Source of the DNA: Bagarius yarrelli
Lineage: Eukaryota; Chordata; Actinopteri; Siluriformes; Sisoridae
Assembly (NCBI GenBank): GCA_005784505.1
Contig: VCAZ01000042.1
Span: forward strand, 1,553,233-1,617,232
DNA length: 64,000 nt
Direction of reading: 5' to 3'
Within the stretch, counting starts at the first letter, position 1; each line of letters starts with the position of its first letter. The notes under the pieces are model-generated. The model was not told the origin of the DNA, did no database searches, and saw only the letters and a program-made list of their open reading frames with translations. Shown in pieces: positions 43,643 through 54,900 of this stretch. The position numbers and the translations under genes were made by a program.

Positions 43643-44405
43643 CACAACCCGAATTCCAGAAAAGTTGTGATGGTTTTTAAATTTAAATAAAATGTGAACT
43701 AAAAGTAAGACGTTTAAATCCCATTAGCTAATATTTAAATAGAGACATTTTACACTTTTATTCACTTAATAAGCTTATTAAAAAAATTGATGCCTGCAAT
43801 AAAAAAGTAATAAATTTAAAAAACATTTAGCAACTAATAATGTTAATTGACATCAGGTCTGTGACATGATTAGCTATAAAAGGGATGTCTGAGAGAGGCA
43901 GAATCTCTCAGAAGTAAAGATGGGCAGAGGCTCTCCAATCTATTAAAGACTACGTAGAAAGATTGTGGAATACTTTAAAAACAATGTTAATTGCAAAGGC
44001 TTTGCAAACCACATCATATACAGTAATAACTTAACAAAATTTTTTTTAAATATTCAGAGAATCTAGAGAAATCTCTGCGTATGGGACAAGATTTTTGTTG
44101 GCTGCCAGTGGTCTTTGGGCCCTCAGGTGACACTGCATCATTCATCTGCATTATTCTGTGATTGACTTTACTAAATAGGCCCAGAAATGCTTCCAGAAAC
44201 CACTGCTGGTAAACAAAATCTGCAGTGCCATTTGCAGATGACAACTAAGAAAAGGAAGCTATATGTAAACATGGTCCAGAAGCACTATCGTGTCCTATAG
44301 GCCACGTGTCCTATGGAGAAATAAACTTATTTAAAGTGGAGAAGTGTTGTATGGTCAGACGAGTCCATATATGACATTCTTGTTGGAAATCATGAATGCT
44401 GTTTG
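43643..44405 (+). mobile_element. Tc1/mariner remnant with decayed transposase
   Basis: The left end 'acaacccgaattccagaaaa' is a known fish element terminus. Within, 'ggatgtctgagagaggcaga' and pieces such as YVNMVQKHYRVL and WSDESIYDILVGNHE (the central catalytic Asp region) remain, with stops and indels. The 3' third is absent. Confidence 0.75.
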
Positions 44406-45301
44406 GTAGTCTGTGGGTGACTGACATTTACACTCACCCCTCTTTATAATGGATTATTTAACAAGGAATAGTGTTAGGTTTCTTTGTGATCTTTTAGGCA
44501 AATTAGCTCATACAAAGTGCTTCGTCCCTTTGTCCTACTTTACATTACTTTATTATTTAAAGCAAATCAGAATCAAAACAGCATTTGCATGGGTTTACTC
44601 CCGGCACTTCGGTTTCCTTCCAAAATCAGTAAAATAAAACATCCCAACTTTTCCATAATTTGGGTTGAATCTAGTGAACTACTATCATTTCGATTAAAAA
44701 AACTGGGCTGCACAGCAAGCATAGACTCCACTGGAAAAGGTTTGACATATTCATGTGATAAAATTGGATTCTACATATCGACACCATGTTCACTAGTCCC
44801 GACCTTAAAAGTATAGTGTACATTTCATAGCTTGGTTCAGTCAGTTTTACAGTTACATGTAGGACTAGAACTAGAACTGAGTTATATTTAAATAAACAAC
44901 GGTGATGAGATCTATTCCTCATTATCACACAAAGCGATGACATACTTTCGCTAAAACCTTAGCCAGTTCACCTGGAGTATCATACTGCACAGATAGACTG
45001 GCAGCTTTGTAGCTGCACTGAATGAACATTCCTTACTACAATCTTTGAAAATAATCTAATCTTTTTTCAATCTAATAAAACTGCAATTTTTAAAAAGACT
45101 GTATGTGTGAGGAAGATGTCTGAGAGGGATTCATGTTGCAGTAAAAGGCTTCATTAGAAGTTTTGCATTAATCTAAAAACTTGGTCAAAAAACAGGCAAC
45201 GGTCGGTACACGAAGAGCAGAATAAATCCAGGCAAACAAATCCACCTCGCCAGGCAGTAGACGGAAACCAAAAACAGAGCAAAGTTCAGAAAACCAGGCA
45301 G

Positions 45302-45354
45302 ACATGAACATAAACATGAACATAAACATGAACATAAACATAAACATAAACATG
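45302..45354 (+). repeat. (AACATR)n short tandem repeat
   Basis: Alternating 'aacatg' and 'aacata' hexamers, about 8 units. Confidence 0.9.
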
Positions 45355-46244
45355 GGAAGCCTGCTCGGTAAGGTTGTCAATACTTTGCAATGTGAGTTAA
45401 TTCTGCTAAGTTGCTAGCGGAAGTGACGCGATGTACTCAGGCGAGAGTGACCTCTGGTGGTGGGAGACCGAAATCGTTACAGTATGAGTACAGCAACAAT
45501 GTTTCAAAACGGTACTATCGGCATATAACATGGAAAATATAACTACTAAACAATTTGTGGGAACAGATTATTTTACTTTTAATTATCACTGATTATCTCA
45601 CTTAACTCATCTCAGCAGGAAACAGAACACGTGTAAATGTAGAGAGAAAACAGAACACGCTTTCTGTATATCCCTAATGCTTAGCATAAAGATTTAAATA
45701 TTGATTAATATAACAACACACTCATGTTATTCACGGCATATAAAACAAAATATGTATTCACATGTGACGATTAATAGAAACTTGATCTGACAAACAGAAC
45801 CTTTCTTATAAACCAGCCTGCTTTAAACCTGCAGGAAACTTTACCCTTACGATTCAGCTGTTGAAAACTGAGATTGACAATGGCATTAGGAAATTTGTAT
45901 ATAACTGACAAATAATAGTAGACAGACCGAAACAGACACACTATCAATAAAGTTACTTTGCTGCACTAGTGTTAGCTAGCAAGCATGTAAAAAATGTAGC
46001 TTGAACATATATAGCTTATAGCTGGAAGCCCTTCTGGTTCGAAACGAGATCCGCTATTTAATTTTCAGTTAATACACACATTTTTATTATTAATATCCGT
46101 TAAAGGATTATCAGGCTGCAATAATCAGGTCAACCACCATCACTTGGAGACAGTAAGGCAGTTTCTCTTGTCTTCTAAGCGGCCATCCGGACAAGACCAC
46201 AGAAACTTTGCTGCAGCACGGGTAACCTATTGGTTTATCTGGTC

Positions 46245-46470
46245 AGAGGAGAACTGACCCCCCCGACTGAGCCTGGTTCTTCCAAGGTTTTTTTCTCCAT
46301 TTTGTCACAGATGGAGTTTTGGTTCTTTGCCGCCGTCGCCTCTGGCTTGTTTAGTTGGGGACTCTAAATTTATGGATATCAATCACATGGACTGTTCTAA
46401 TGAATGTTTAATATTGTTGTTTCTGAGGTATTTCTGTAAAGCTGCTTTGAAACAATCCTGATCCTTGACT
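46245..46470 (+). repeat. family repeat G, divergent
   Basis: 'ttgccgccgtcgcctctggc' and 'tctgtaaagctgctttgaaa'. Confidence 0.65.
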
Positions 46471-46539
46471 TCAAATATGGGATTCCGCTACCCTATGTGT
46501 AATGGTGCTGGCGACTGTTATTTTCTTTTTGACTTCCCT

Positions 46540-46680
46540 GGAAATTCCTGACAAACACTAGGGGTAGTTCTCAGCACGTCGCCAGATCCAGAGGGTAGGC
46601 AGTCACTGAACATCACAATTTGATTCTGTCGCTAATACTTCTGTTGCTAGTCTTTCAAAATAAGGCTGGCACTACCTGTA
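46540..46680 (+). repeat. dispersed repeat Z, copy 2
   Basis: 'gaaattcctgacaaacacta', 'gcacgtcgccagatccag' and 'tctgtcgctaatacttctg' match copy 1. Confidence 0.55.
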
Positions 46681-47344
46681 GAGCTGCCCCAGGTAGGATA
46701 TTTCAGTTCAACCTCAACTAAACTAATCATAGGTAATTTGGTGGACGTTACACAAATAAAAATTACAAAATAAATAACATTTTGTTTTTTATTTTGTCAG
46801 CAGGGAAAGCCCTGGTGGCCCACCACCATACAATACCTTTGTGAAGCAGGGTGTTAAGCACAGGAAGTACAGTAAATATGAATATACAGTAGTGTATGTA
46901 TTGGGTGTAGGGAAGAAATTTGTACTCATGAATTGTTACAATCCATGTAGATGACTACAATTAAACCAGCTTGAAAAAATAGAGGAGCCTAAAGTAAAAA
47001 AAAAGGTAATTGATGGGCAGGTGATAGAAGAGCTATTAGAAGAGAAAATGTTTATATGTTGGAACTAAATTAAAGTAGAATGAACAGTACATATTGTAAA
47101 AAATCAAGAAGGATAAGGGGGAGGCGGGTGGGGGGTATTTGAGGAGGCTGATTGGGAAATATTTCATAAGGCAGGTAAAAAATGTCCAAATCAGATAACA
47201 TATAATATAAAATACTCAATACAAATAAAGTAAGACAAGGTGTAACAGCAGCATTAGAATCTATATTAAAAAGTTAATGTGATATACATTTAATTACATT
47301 TAATTTCTTATTTATCCAGCAATTGGGGTTAATGGCCTTATTCC

Positions 47345-47592
47345 CTGGCAGGGGTTTGATTTCTGAGCAGGCGTCTTTCTGTGTGGAGTTTGCATGTTCT
47401 CCCTGTGCTTGCGTGGGTTTACTCCAGGTTCTCCGGTTTCCTCGTACTGGTGATTCTAAATTGGTGACCTGTCCAGGGTGCATCCCTCCGGTCTATTGCC
47501 CTAACAGAGACGGCTGGGATAGACTCCAGCAGATACCCATTAGGGAATAAGCGGGAATAGAAGATAAATGAATAAATGAATGAACGAATGAA
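47345..47592 (+). repeat. same SINE-like family, 5' truncated
   Basis: It begins inside the element ('ctgtgtggagtttgcatgtt'), lacks the 'acatgtatgttgggttaatt' part, and ends in a gaat/aatga repeat. Confidence 0.8.
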
Positions 47593-47892
47593 GTTTAATA
47601 AAGTTAAGGATAGATGATAGGAATGTGGTGTATGGCTCAGCGGCCGAATCTCCACTTCCGAGACTTGATATAATGCAAGCTAATAAATCGAGATTATGCT
47701 TAGGGGCAGTAAAAACATCGCCGGTGTGTGCGCGGTTGATGCAGGAGAAATGGCACTGAAAATTCTATGTAAACAACTGCTTGTAAATTAGTGGATGGAC
47801 CTAAAGAGAGGACAAGTAGTGATATGTTTGCAATTTCTGAATTAGAACAGGTCTGATCAAAAAATAAGCTGGAGGACATAAACTGGAGCAGG

Positions 47893-47985
47893 CTCGCAGG
47901 AGAATCATCCAGAAGGTGGCGGTAATACAACGCTTTTGGATGCAAGCCGCCGGTAAACCTTCAAAGAAGAAGAGACAATTACCAG
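47893..47985 (-). repeat. family repeat K (minus), upstream of pphln1
   Basis: 'gaaggtggcggtaatacaac', 'ggatgcaagccgccggtaaa', 'aagaagaag' is the reverse complement of the 32.1 kb pattern. Confidence 0.65.
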
Positions 47986-48149
47986 CTTTCTGATTGGACA
48001 GAAGGCTCAACGCTCCAGCTAAGTCTTTATGGTGATATTCCAGTTTAAATGGCACATTTATTCATGTCCCAGATAAATCGGTGTTTAATAGGTCCTGTTT
48101 AGTGGCAAAATCCTTTTAATAAACGATGTCCAAACTATCCGAATATTTA

Positions 48150-48189
48150 CTATCAGATGATCACGTGACCGGAAGTGAACCCGGCTCTA
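48150..48189 (+). promoter_or_regulatory. pphln1: pphln1 core promoter and non-coding exon 1 end
   Basis: The sequence TCACGTGACCGGAAGTG (E-box fused to an ETS site) is a classic housekeeping TATA-less promoter block. It is followed about 12 bases later by a strong donor, CTCTA before GTAAGG, at 48,190. The exon would end in A; the next exon begins TGGCG, so joining gives ATGG. The short distance from ETS site to donor implies a very short first exon or a start site upstream of the block. Confidence 0.55.
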
Positions 48190-48906
48190 GTAAGGGTAGT
48201 TTCTCTTGTAATCGGATAGTTTTGGTTAACTCAACTTTTCCCTCATTAGTATAAGTTTATTAAAAAGGTTCAAATGACGAGTGTGTGAAACTTTACAGCG
48301 TGTCTGGGTGTAACTGGTGAGCGGTGTGTTGGCTTTTAAACTAGCGGGCGATGACAAAGAGTTAGCAGCTGACTGATGCTAACGTTAGCCATAGTGTTTT
48401 AGTGGGAAGTTTGTCAGCGAGTCAAACGCACACACACACACTTACACACACACACTGTACTACGTCACTGTAAGCCCCAGGGTTGTGTAATACAATATCC
48501 TGGTGTATTTCCAGTCATGAGCCGTGCGTGAAACATCTCGGTGGTCATTTCTTCTGCTGTTCTGGTCCAGCTCTTCCTCTTCCTCACGACTGTACATGAA
48601 AACATCATTTTCCGGGAAAAACAAGTAGGTGAAATCATTTGAGGTAGGAAAAAAAATGCATGAATAATGCACCACAATTTTTTTTTTCCCCTGGAGCTGC
48701 ACCGTGAAACTCGTTTTAAATATAAACATGGCTAGCCTGCTGCTTGACCTTTGACCTTTTAGAATACTGACTCTGATCACAGTAATACGAATTTCTGCTG
48801 AAGGAAGTTCTACCAGACTCTTCCTGATGTCTCTGATGCCCAAACGTAGTTGTATTTCGTTTATTTATTTAATGTTTGTTTTTTTGTTTTGTATTTCTTG
48901 CTCTAG

Positions 48907-48971
48907 TGGCGTTCAGGAGAGAGCGGAGTATCCGAGACATGTACGAGCAGCGGTTCCATCCTGACAGAGCT
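48907..48971 (+). CDS. pphln1: pphln1 coding exon 1 (start codon split with upstream exon)
   Basis: The acceptor is TTGCTCTAG and the donor is GTAAGA. The open frame is xTG-AFRRERSIRDMYEQRFHPD-RA, where x comes from the previous exon. An alternative start at the internal ATG (codon 12) would give a protein 11 residues shorter. Confidence 0.82.
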
Positions 48972-51900
48972 GTAAGAGTTCGCTCTCTTCGTTCCTACAG
49001 TTTATTATTTTACTCTGCATAACCGGTTTAGTGTAAATGCCCGTTAGTATAGTGGTATCACGATCACACACACTTGAGAAGTTAATTTCAGTGTAAACGT
49101 CCCAGCATATATGATATCCAGTTTTCTGCAGCTCATCCAATGGGACAAAAGTTCTCTTAAACACGTGGACAAACCAATTCCACCTCATTCTTACCTGTCT
49201 ATTCATAACACACTTTGGCATTTGGCCACTTTATAAATAAAATATCCCAATAATGTGACTTATGTATTTGTCTCCATGTGCTGTGAGTGAAAGCGAGACA
49301 TCTTTCATAGCAGTGTAACAATGAGAATGAGAAACTTTAAGTTAGTGAGATGTTCAGTGGGCCTGAATTTATTTTCTTAATGAAGTACGACTCTGTGGGG
49401 AAGTGATAGTGGCTGCTAATTGGAAGATTTGGTTCGATTCCCAGCACCACTAAGTTGCCACTGCTGGGCCCCTTGAGCAAGGCCCTTAATGCCAAATGCT
49501 CAGTTGTATTAATGAGATAAATGTAGGTTGCACTGGATAAGGATGTCCACCAAATGCCGTAAATGTTTTAGATGGAGGCTGGTAATATGATTGATAATCT
49601 GACTGATGCAGGAGATGTATGGTGACCTTGACTTCAGCCGTTTTTTTTGTGTCAGGCTCCTTACCCGAGAGGAGGTGGAGGAGAAAGGCGGTCCTTTGGA
49701 CGTCCTGATGATGACTATGCTCGTAACTTTGACTATGACTCTACTCGTTTCTACCCAAACGGAGGTCCCCGAAACTATCACGGCGATGACAAGAAAGGCT
49801 TCCACGGTGACAGCCACTACTCTTTCTCGAATGAATCCAGAGGAGGTCCAGCTAATCGCAGGGTAAGAGCAAAAGTTAAAGTTGCCCTGCCTAAACCAAG
49901 CAGAGAAATTCAACTACAGAATAACTTTATTCACATCTGTTCCACCACGTTAATGTTTAGAGAAGATGTTTACTGTAGATATTTGATAAAAGCTGCGTTT
50001 CTCCTCTATCCCAAAACAGGACGACTACAACTATTACAGAGGCCCTAAAGATGATCCACATTCTGGACGCCAGTCGGATTTCAGGTATTTACAGTGTTTC
50101 GATGATAAAGCTTCTACACTATATGGCCATAAGTATTGGAACATTTAGATTTTTATTCCTCTTCTAATCCCCTCCATTTTTGCTGCATGTATTTTATTAG
50201 ACTGTGTCATGTGACTGTGGCGATTTGATCATTCAGCTTCAATAGTATTATTAAGATTAGACACTAATGTTGAGGTGAGGAGGTCTGGGGTGCAGTCGGA
50301 GGTTCCAGTTCATCCCAAAGATGTTTAGTTTTAAGGGGTTGGATCAGAATCAGGACTTTGGGCGGGACATGCGAGTTCTTCCACTCTAATCAGAACACAG
50401 CATGTCTTTATAGAGATCGGGGGTTTTGTGCACAGGGACTTTGTCATGCTGGAACAGGGTTTGAGTCTATTAGTTCCTGTGAAGGGTGACTGAAATGCAA
50501 AGGTTAACATTAAACATCCCAGCATATATGGATATACAGTCTTCTGCAGCTCAACCAAGGGGCCAAAAGTTTTTCTAAAAACTTGGACAAACCGGCCTTG
50601 TTCTAACCTGTCTATTAATAACACACTTTGGCCTTTGGGTAATTTTCCAGTGTTAAAAAAAGTTTGCAAGCTCCTCCCCTTGTTTTTTTCTATGTATGTC
50701 TCACTAAATATCCTAATAATGTGATTAATATTAATATGTATTGGTCTTATTATCTTATGTATCTTGATTTATTGAACATTTCACCTTGATCAGGTTTAAT
50801 AAAAATTTCTTTCTTAGTTTTTGCAAAATTGTTTATTTTTGCCCCTGTAGCTCCTCCTGTTCCTCAGTTTGACCTCTCTGCCATGTCGCCTCAGCACCAC
50901 TAATTAGACCAGGCAGTCACGCAATTTTACATCTTTCTCAATTTCGATTTTGATTACTTTTCGATTTATTGTCCAGCCCTAAAAAAAACCCAAAAAAAAC
51001 ATTTCAGACATGCGTGTGTGTGGTTTGGGGAAGATAAAAAAACAACTTGTCTTTGTGAGAAAAAAACAAATGTTATGGCCATATAGTGTTTGATAATGAT
51101 TCTTAAGATATTTTGTATTTTGTCAGTGTCACAAGTAATTGATTTTTTTTGTCTTGTTTGTTTATATCCGGAAATCCAGCTTAATCTTTGACTGAAATCT
51201 ATTAATCTGTCCTCAGTGGGTGCATTTTTAGAGCTTCCTAATGATTTTCTTTGACATGGTGTGAAATTCCCTGTGCATTAAAGCAGGATACAGACTGACA
51301 GTGCAGCTGTGTATGAGCTCCAAACACACTGGAGTTCTCACCTGAACGTATGGACTGAAGGTGTTTGTAGGAGCTGTAATTGAGTTTAGTCTTTATAGTA
51401 ACTGCAGCCAGTGAATCGCTCATTTAGGTTCAGGATTTTACCTCGTTTTGTAATTGTGTTCATTTTTAAACACCCATGAGTGCTTTAATGTCTTAGCAAA
51501 ATATTTTTCTCACTTCGTCTAATTTGTCAGCTATCTTAATCAGACATCTGACGGTTATTTTTAACATGTCACGGCTGAATTTCTCCTTCTTTAAAGGGTG
51601 AAAAAACCATTCGCTAAAGCAGTTCATGCAGTCATCTGAACCAATCAACCAATCATGTGGTGGTATTTTAGCAAACCCAAGAATTAGAAAATTGTATAGT
51701 GGTGGAATAGTCATACCCGTAACCCAGCTTATTTTACTCAAGGTTCAATTACAGACTGTCGGTCTACATCAGCTTTACCCCAGCCATCCTCCACAAAGAC
51801 CTTCATTTCTGGATAATAACCGTTGCAGGGTTTTCTGAACAACCTTAAACAATCCTTTAAAATTGTTCAAGTTATTAAACACAGTTTAATCATTACATAT

Positions 51901-54900
51901 GGTAATGTAAGTTTTTTAAGGGACTGGTTTTAATGCAGTATTTCAGAGTTCTACATGCAGAGATAAATTCGGCCTGTAGGTGGCAGTGTTCTCTGTTCCT
52001 CTGATACGGCTGGAATTCCATCCTGAATCAGGAAGCTGTTGTTAATAATAAATCACAAAGGTTTTAATCAGTGATGCACAATATTAATTAAACTGAAACT
52101 TTTAGCCAATCTGGGTGAAAATGATGTCATTTTTATTGTGCCGATGAATGAACGAAATCCATCAAAGTATCCGGGATTTATCCACTGTCTGAGTCTCTGC
52201 AGCCAGGGTTGCTCGGTTCCTGCCCAGGTTTTCCAGATTGGCCGCCCGTTTTTGCCCAGGGTTGCCAAATTGGTCTAATTTTGATTTATTTTGTCCCCCC
52301 AAGGAGCAAACCAGCGGTAATGGCAACACATCCTCATCTGTTTAACATCAAAAAGTGGGATTATAAATTGTTAGGTGAAACTTCTCATGATTTCTGAGTT
52401 CCTTACAGATTTAACACTAATTCTGTCAAAGCCATCCAATGTCCAAGTGCTTCTAATCACAGCATTATAGCAGTATAATATTCTGTGGTCATCAGAAAGA
52501 GGGAGGCAATTAGCAGCAACAGCAACCCTGCTGTATATTTAAAAAAAATTAACTTGGCAAAATTAGTCAACTATTTTAGATTATAAGATTGAGGCGGATT
52601 TTACATGCTTTCTTCCAGCCAGTCTTTTTAATTGCAAACCAGTAAACAGTCACTCCATTCCATCTCTAGAACAATACTTGTGTGTAGAGTATTTTAATAA
52701 AATATAATGCCTAACAGTGAGCCAGTTGGGTCACAATTGACCGCTGCCTGTGCAGTGTTTCCCCCTTTACTCACGATTCACAGGTAAAGAGCAGTTGTAA
52801 GGTGTTGGTGTGCAAATGTGGAATTTTTAGGGTTACAGTTGGAAAACCTGGCAGGAACTGTGGACATCCGACACCATAACCAAAACCTGACACTGGATAT
52901 ACTTCGCAGTTTAGTTTAGTGTGTACAACTGCACAATATATGGGCTTCAGCATCACCGTCGCAGTGTGTGCAATAGCAATAGTCCCATTTCAGGACGTGC
53001 AGTGATACAAGTGTGGATTATATTTGCACAAGAACTAACTAAAAAGTTTAATAATCGAGTTTAGTATTTGCTTATTTGTTTTAAGTTCTGTTACTGTGTA
53101 GACATTGCACACAAGTTTAAAGCATTCAGGCACAAGAAACAATCACTTTTGTAGCTTTAACAAGGATTAATTGTGTTTAGTTCATACATTGAAGACTAAA
53201 CAGTCTGATTTTAACTTTGATTATTTTATTTCTGTGTCTGAATCTCCAGTAAAACATAAAGCACTGTTTATTTCATTTGTATCTTTGTTCTGTTTTATTT
53301 ATCTGTATTATATGTTTCTTAGATTTACTCCCTTATAATAAATTCTTATATTCTATTCTATAGATATATAATGTATATGTGGGGGAAGTGGTGGCGCAGT
53401 GGTTAAGTTGTTGGACTACCAACTTGAAGAAGTGGGTTCAATTCCCAGCACCACCAAGCCACCACTGCTGGGCCCCTGAGCAAGGCCCTTAATCCCCAAT
53501 TGCTCAGTTCTATAACAGGAAATAATGTAAGTCGCTCTGAATAAGGGCGTCTGCCAAATGCTGTAAATATATATTTTATATGTTATTTATATATTAGAAA
53601 CACTGTAGTAACAGTTGCAATATGTTGTGACAAACATTTCACCTGTCCCATAAAAACATAATGCAAATATGTCCACCACATTGCAGATGTTCTCTGCTGG
53701 ATTCTGGGACTGAGTTCCACTGTAGAACACTGAATTCATTATCATAGTCAACAAACTTGTGTTTTTTTTTTTTACATTGTGCTGGTTTATTGCAATCATG
53801 CACAGACTTGGCAACAACTCAAATCATCTGTGGCATCGATTGATGTCTGATTAGCGTTAAGCCCAAAGTGTGAAAACTAATTCCATATATAACGCCACCT
53901 CCAGCACTCGGGACTATGTAGTGCTATGTAGTAAATCTGACTAGGTCAGATAATCATCAGAGCAGATGATGTGGAGCATTTTGGTTGAGTTTGTGTCCAC
54001 TGTAGCCTCCAATTCCTTAGCTTGGCTGACTGGCGTGAAACCTGATGCACTTTTGATTCACTTAAAGGTGTATTGTGTTGTGTTTTCTGACATGCTGACC
54101 AATAAGGTCAATTCTCTTTAATCTCTCCCATCAACGAGGTCTCTTTATCCCTAGATCTGCAGCCCACTTGGTAGTTATTGATTGATTGATTGATTGATGG
54201 AAGTGTGTTTAAAATTGCTCACTAGATGCCGAGAAAAGAAAGCTGGGCAAAGCTTTCTTTAAGCATCAGTGGAAGGATTGTGTCCTTAATCATGGAGATT
54301 GAGATGCATTATAAGCCCTTAGTCATAAATTATTTTACCTCATTATATCTTTTCATCTCACAGAGTCTCTGGTCGAGTTGCCTCCTCTCACCCTGCTCCC
54401 AGATCCCTCTCAGCACTGGGGTCCAACCCTGGAGACGACACAGTAATCCAGGCCTTTATGAACTTGGACAGAGGGTATGCATGTGCTCTATTACATCTTA
54501 GTCCACTACTGCAAACTGTCTGTTCTGCTATATCCCGAAGGTGCTTTGTTGGATAGATACGCTGAATGTACATAGAACGGGGCAGCACGGTGGCTTAGTG
54601 GTTAGCATTGTTGCCTATTAGCAAAAAGGTCCTGGGTTCGATTTTCTGTGTGGAGTTTGCATGTTCTCGGCGTGCTTGTGTGGGTTTACTCCGGGTACTC
54701 CGGTTTCCTCCCACAGTCTAAAAACATGTATGTTGGGTTAATTGGTGATTCTAAATTGCCCAAAGGGGTCAGTGTGTGTGGCCGTGCGATGGACTGGTGA
54801 TCTGTCCAGCGTGTACCTTTCCTGCCTTTCACCCTTTCAGTGACAGCTGGGATAGACTCCAGCAGATCCCCGTCACCCCGGATTAGGGAATAAGCGGGTA

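Larger units (their letters stand above)
40762..48149. other. intergenic region between the lectin gene and pphln1
   Basis: No host gene was supported. It holds a Ty3/gypsy fragment, an RTE-like tail, a palindromic repeat, a Tc1/mariner remnant and SINE-like repeats. In human, ZCRB1 sits head-to-head with PPHLN1, but no RRM or zinc-knuckle exon was seen here. Confidence 0.6.

Noticed and set aside
47000..48150. ZCRB1 as a head-to-head partner of pphln1, as in human
   Set aside because: No RNA-recognition or zinc-knuckle coding exon could be read on the minus strand upstream of pphln1.
49606..49866. Alternative open frame over the pphln1 exon (EVEEKGGPLDV...)
   Set aside because: A shadow frame; only the APYPRGGGG frame keeps phase with the other exons and matches periphilin.
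53380..53572. tRNA gene calls inside the SINE copies
   Set aside because: A and B boxes are visible, but the rest does not fold as a tRNA and the tails are SINE-specific; they are repeats, not tRNA genes.
54364..54442. Exon-like piece in pphln1 with acceptor CTCACAG and donor GTAATC (VSGRVASSHPAPRSLSALGS)
   Set aside because: It accepts the phase from the exon at 50,020-50,084 but leaves phase 0, which puts the next true exon (56,289) out of frame. Direct joining of 50,084 to 56,289 gives the conserved periphilin sequence.
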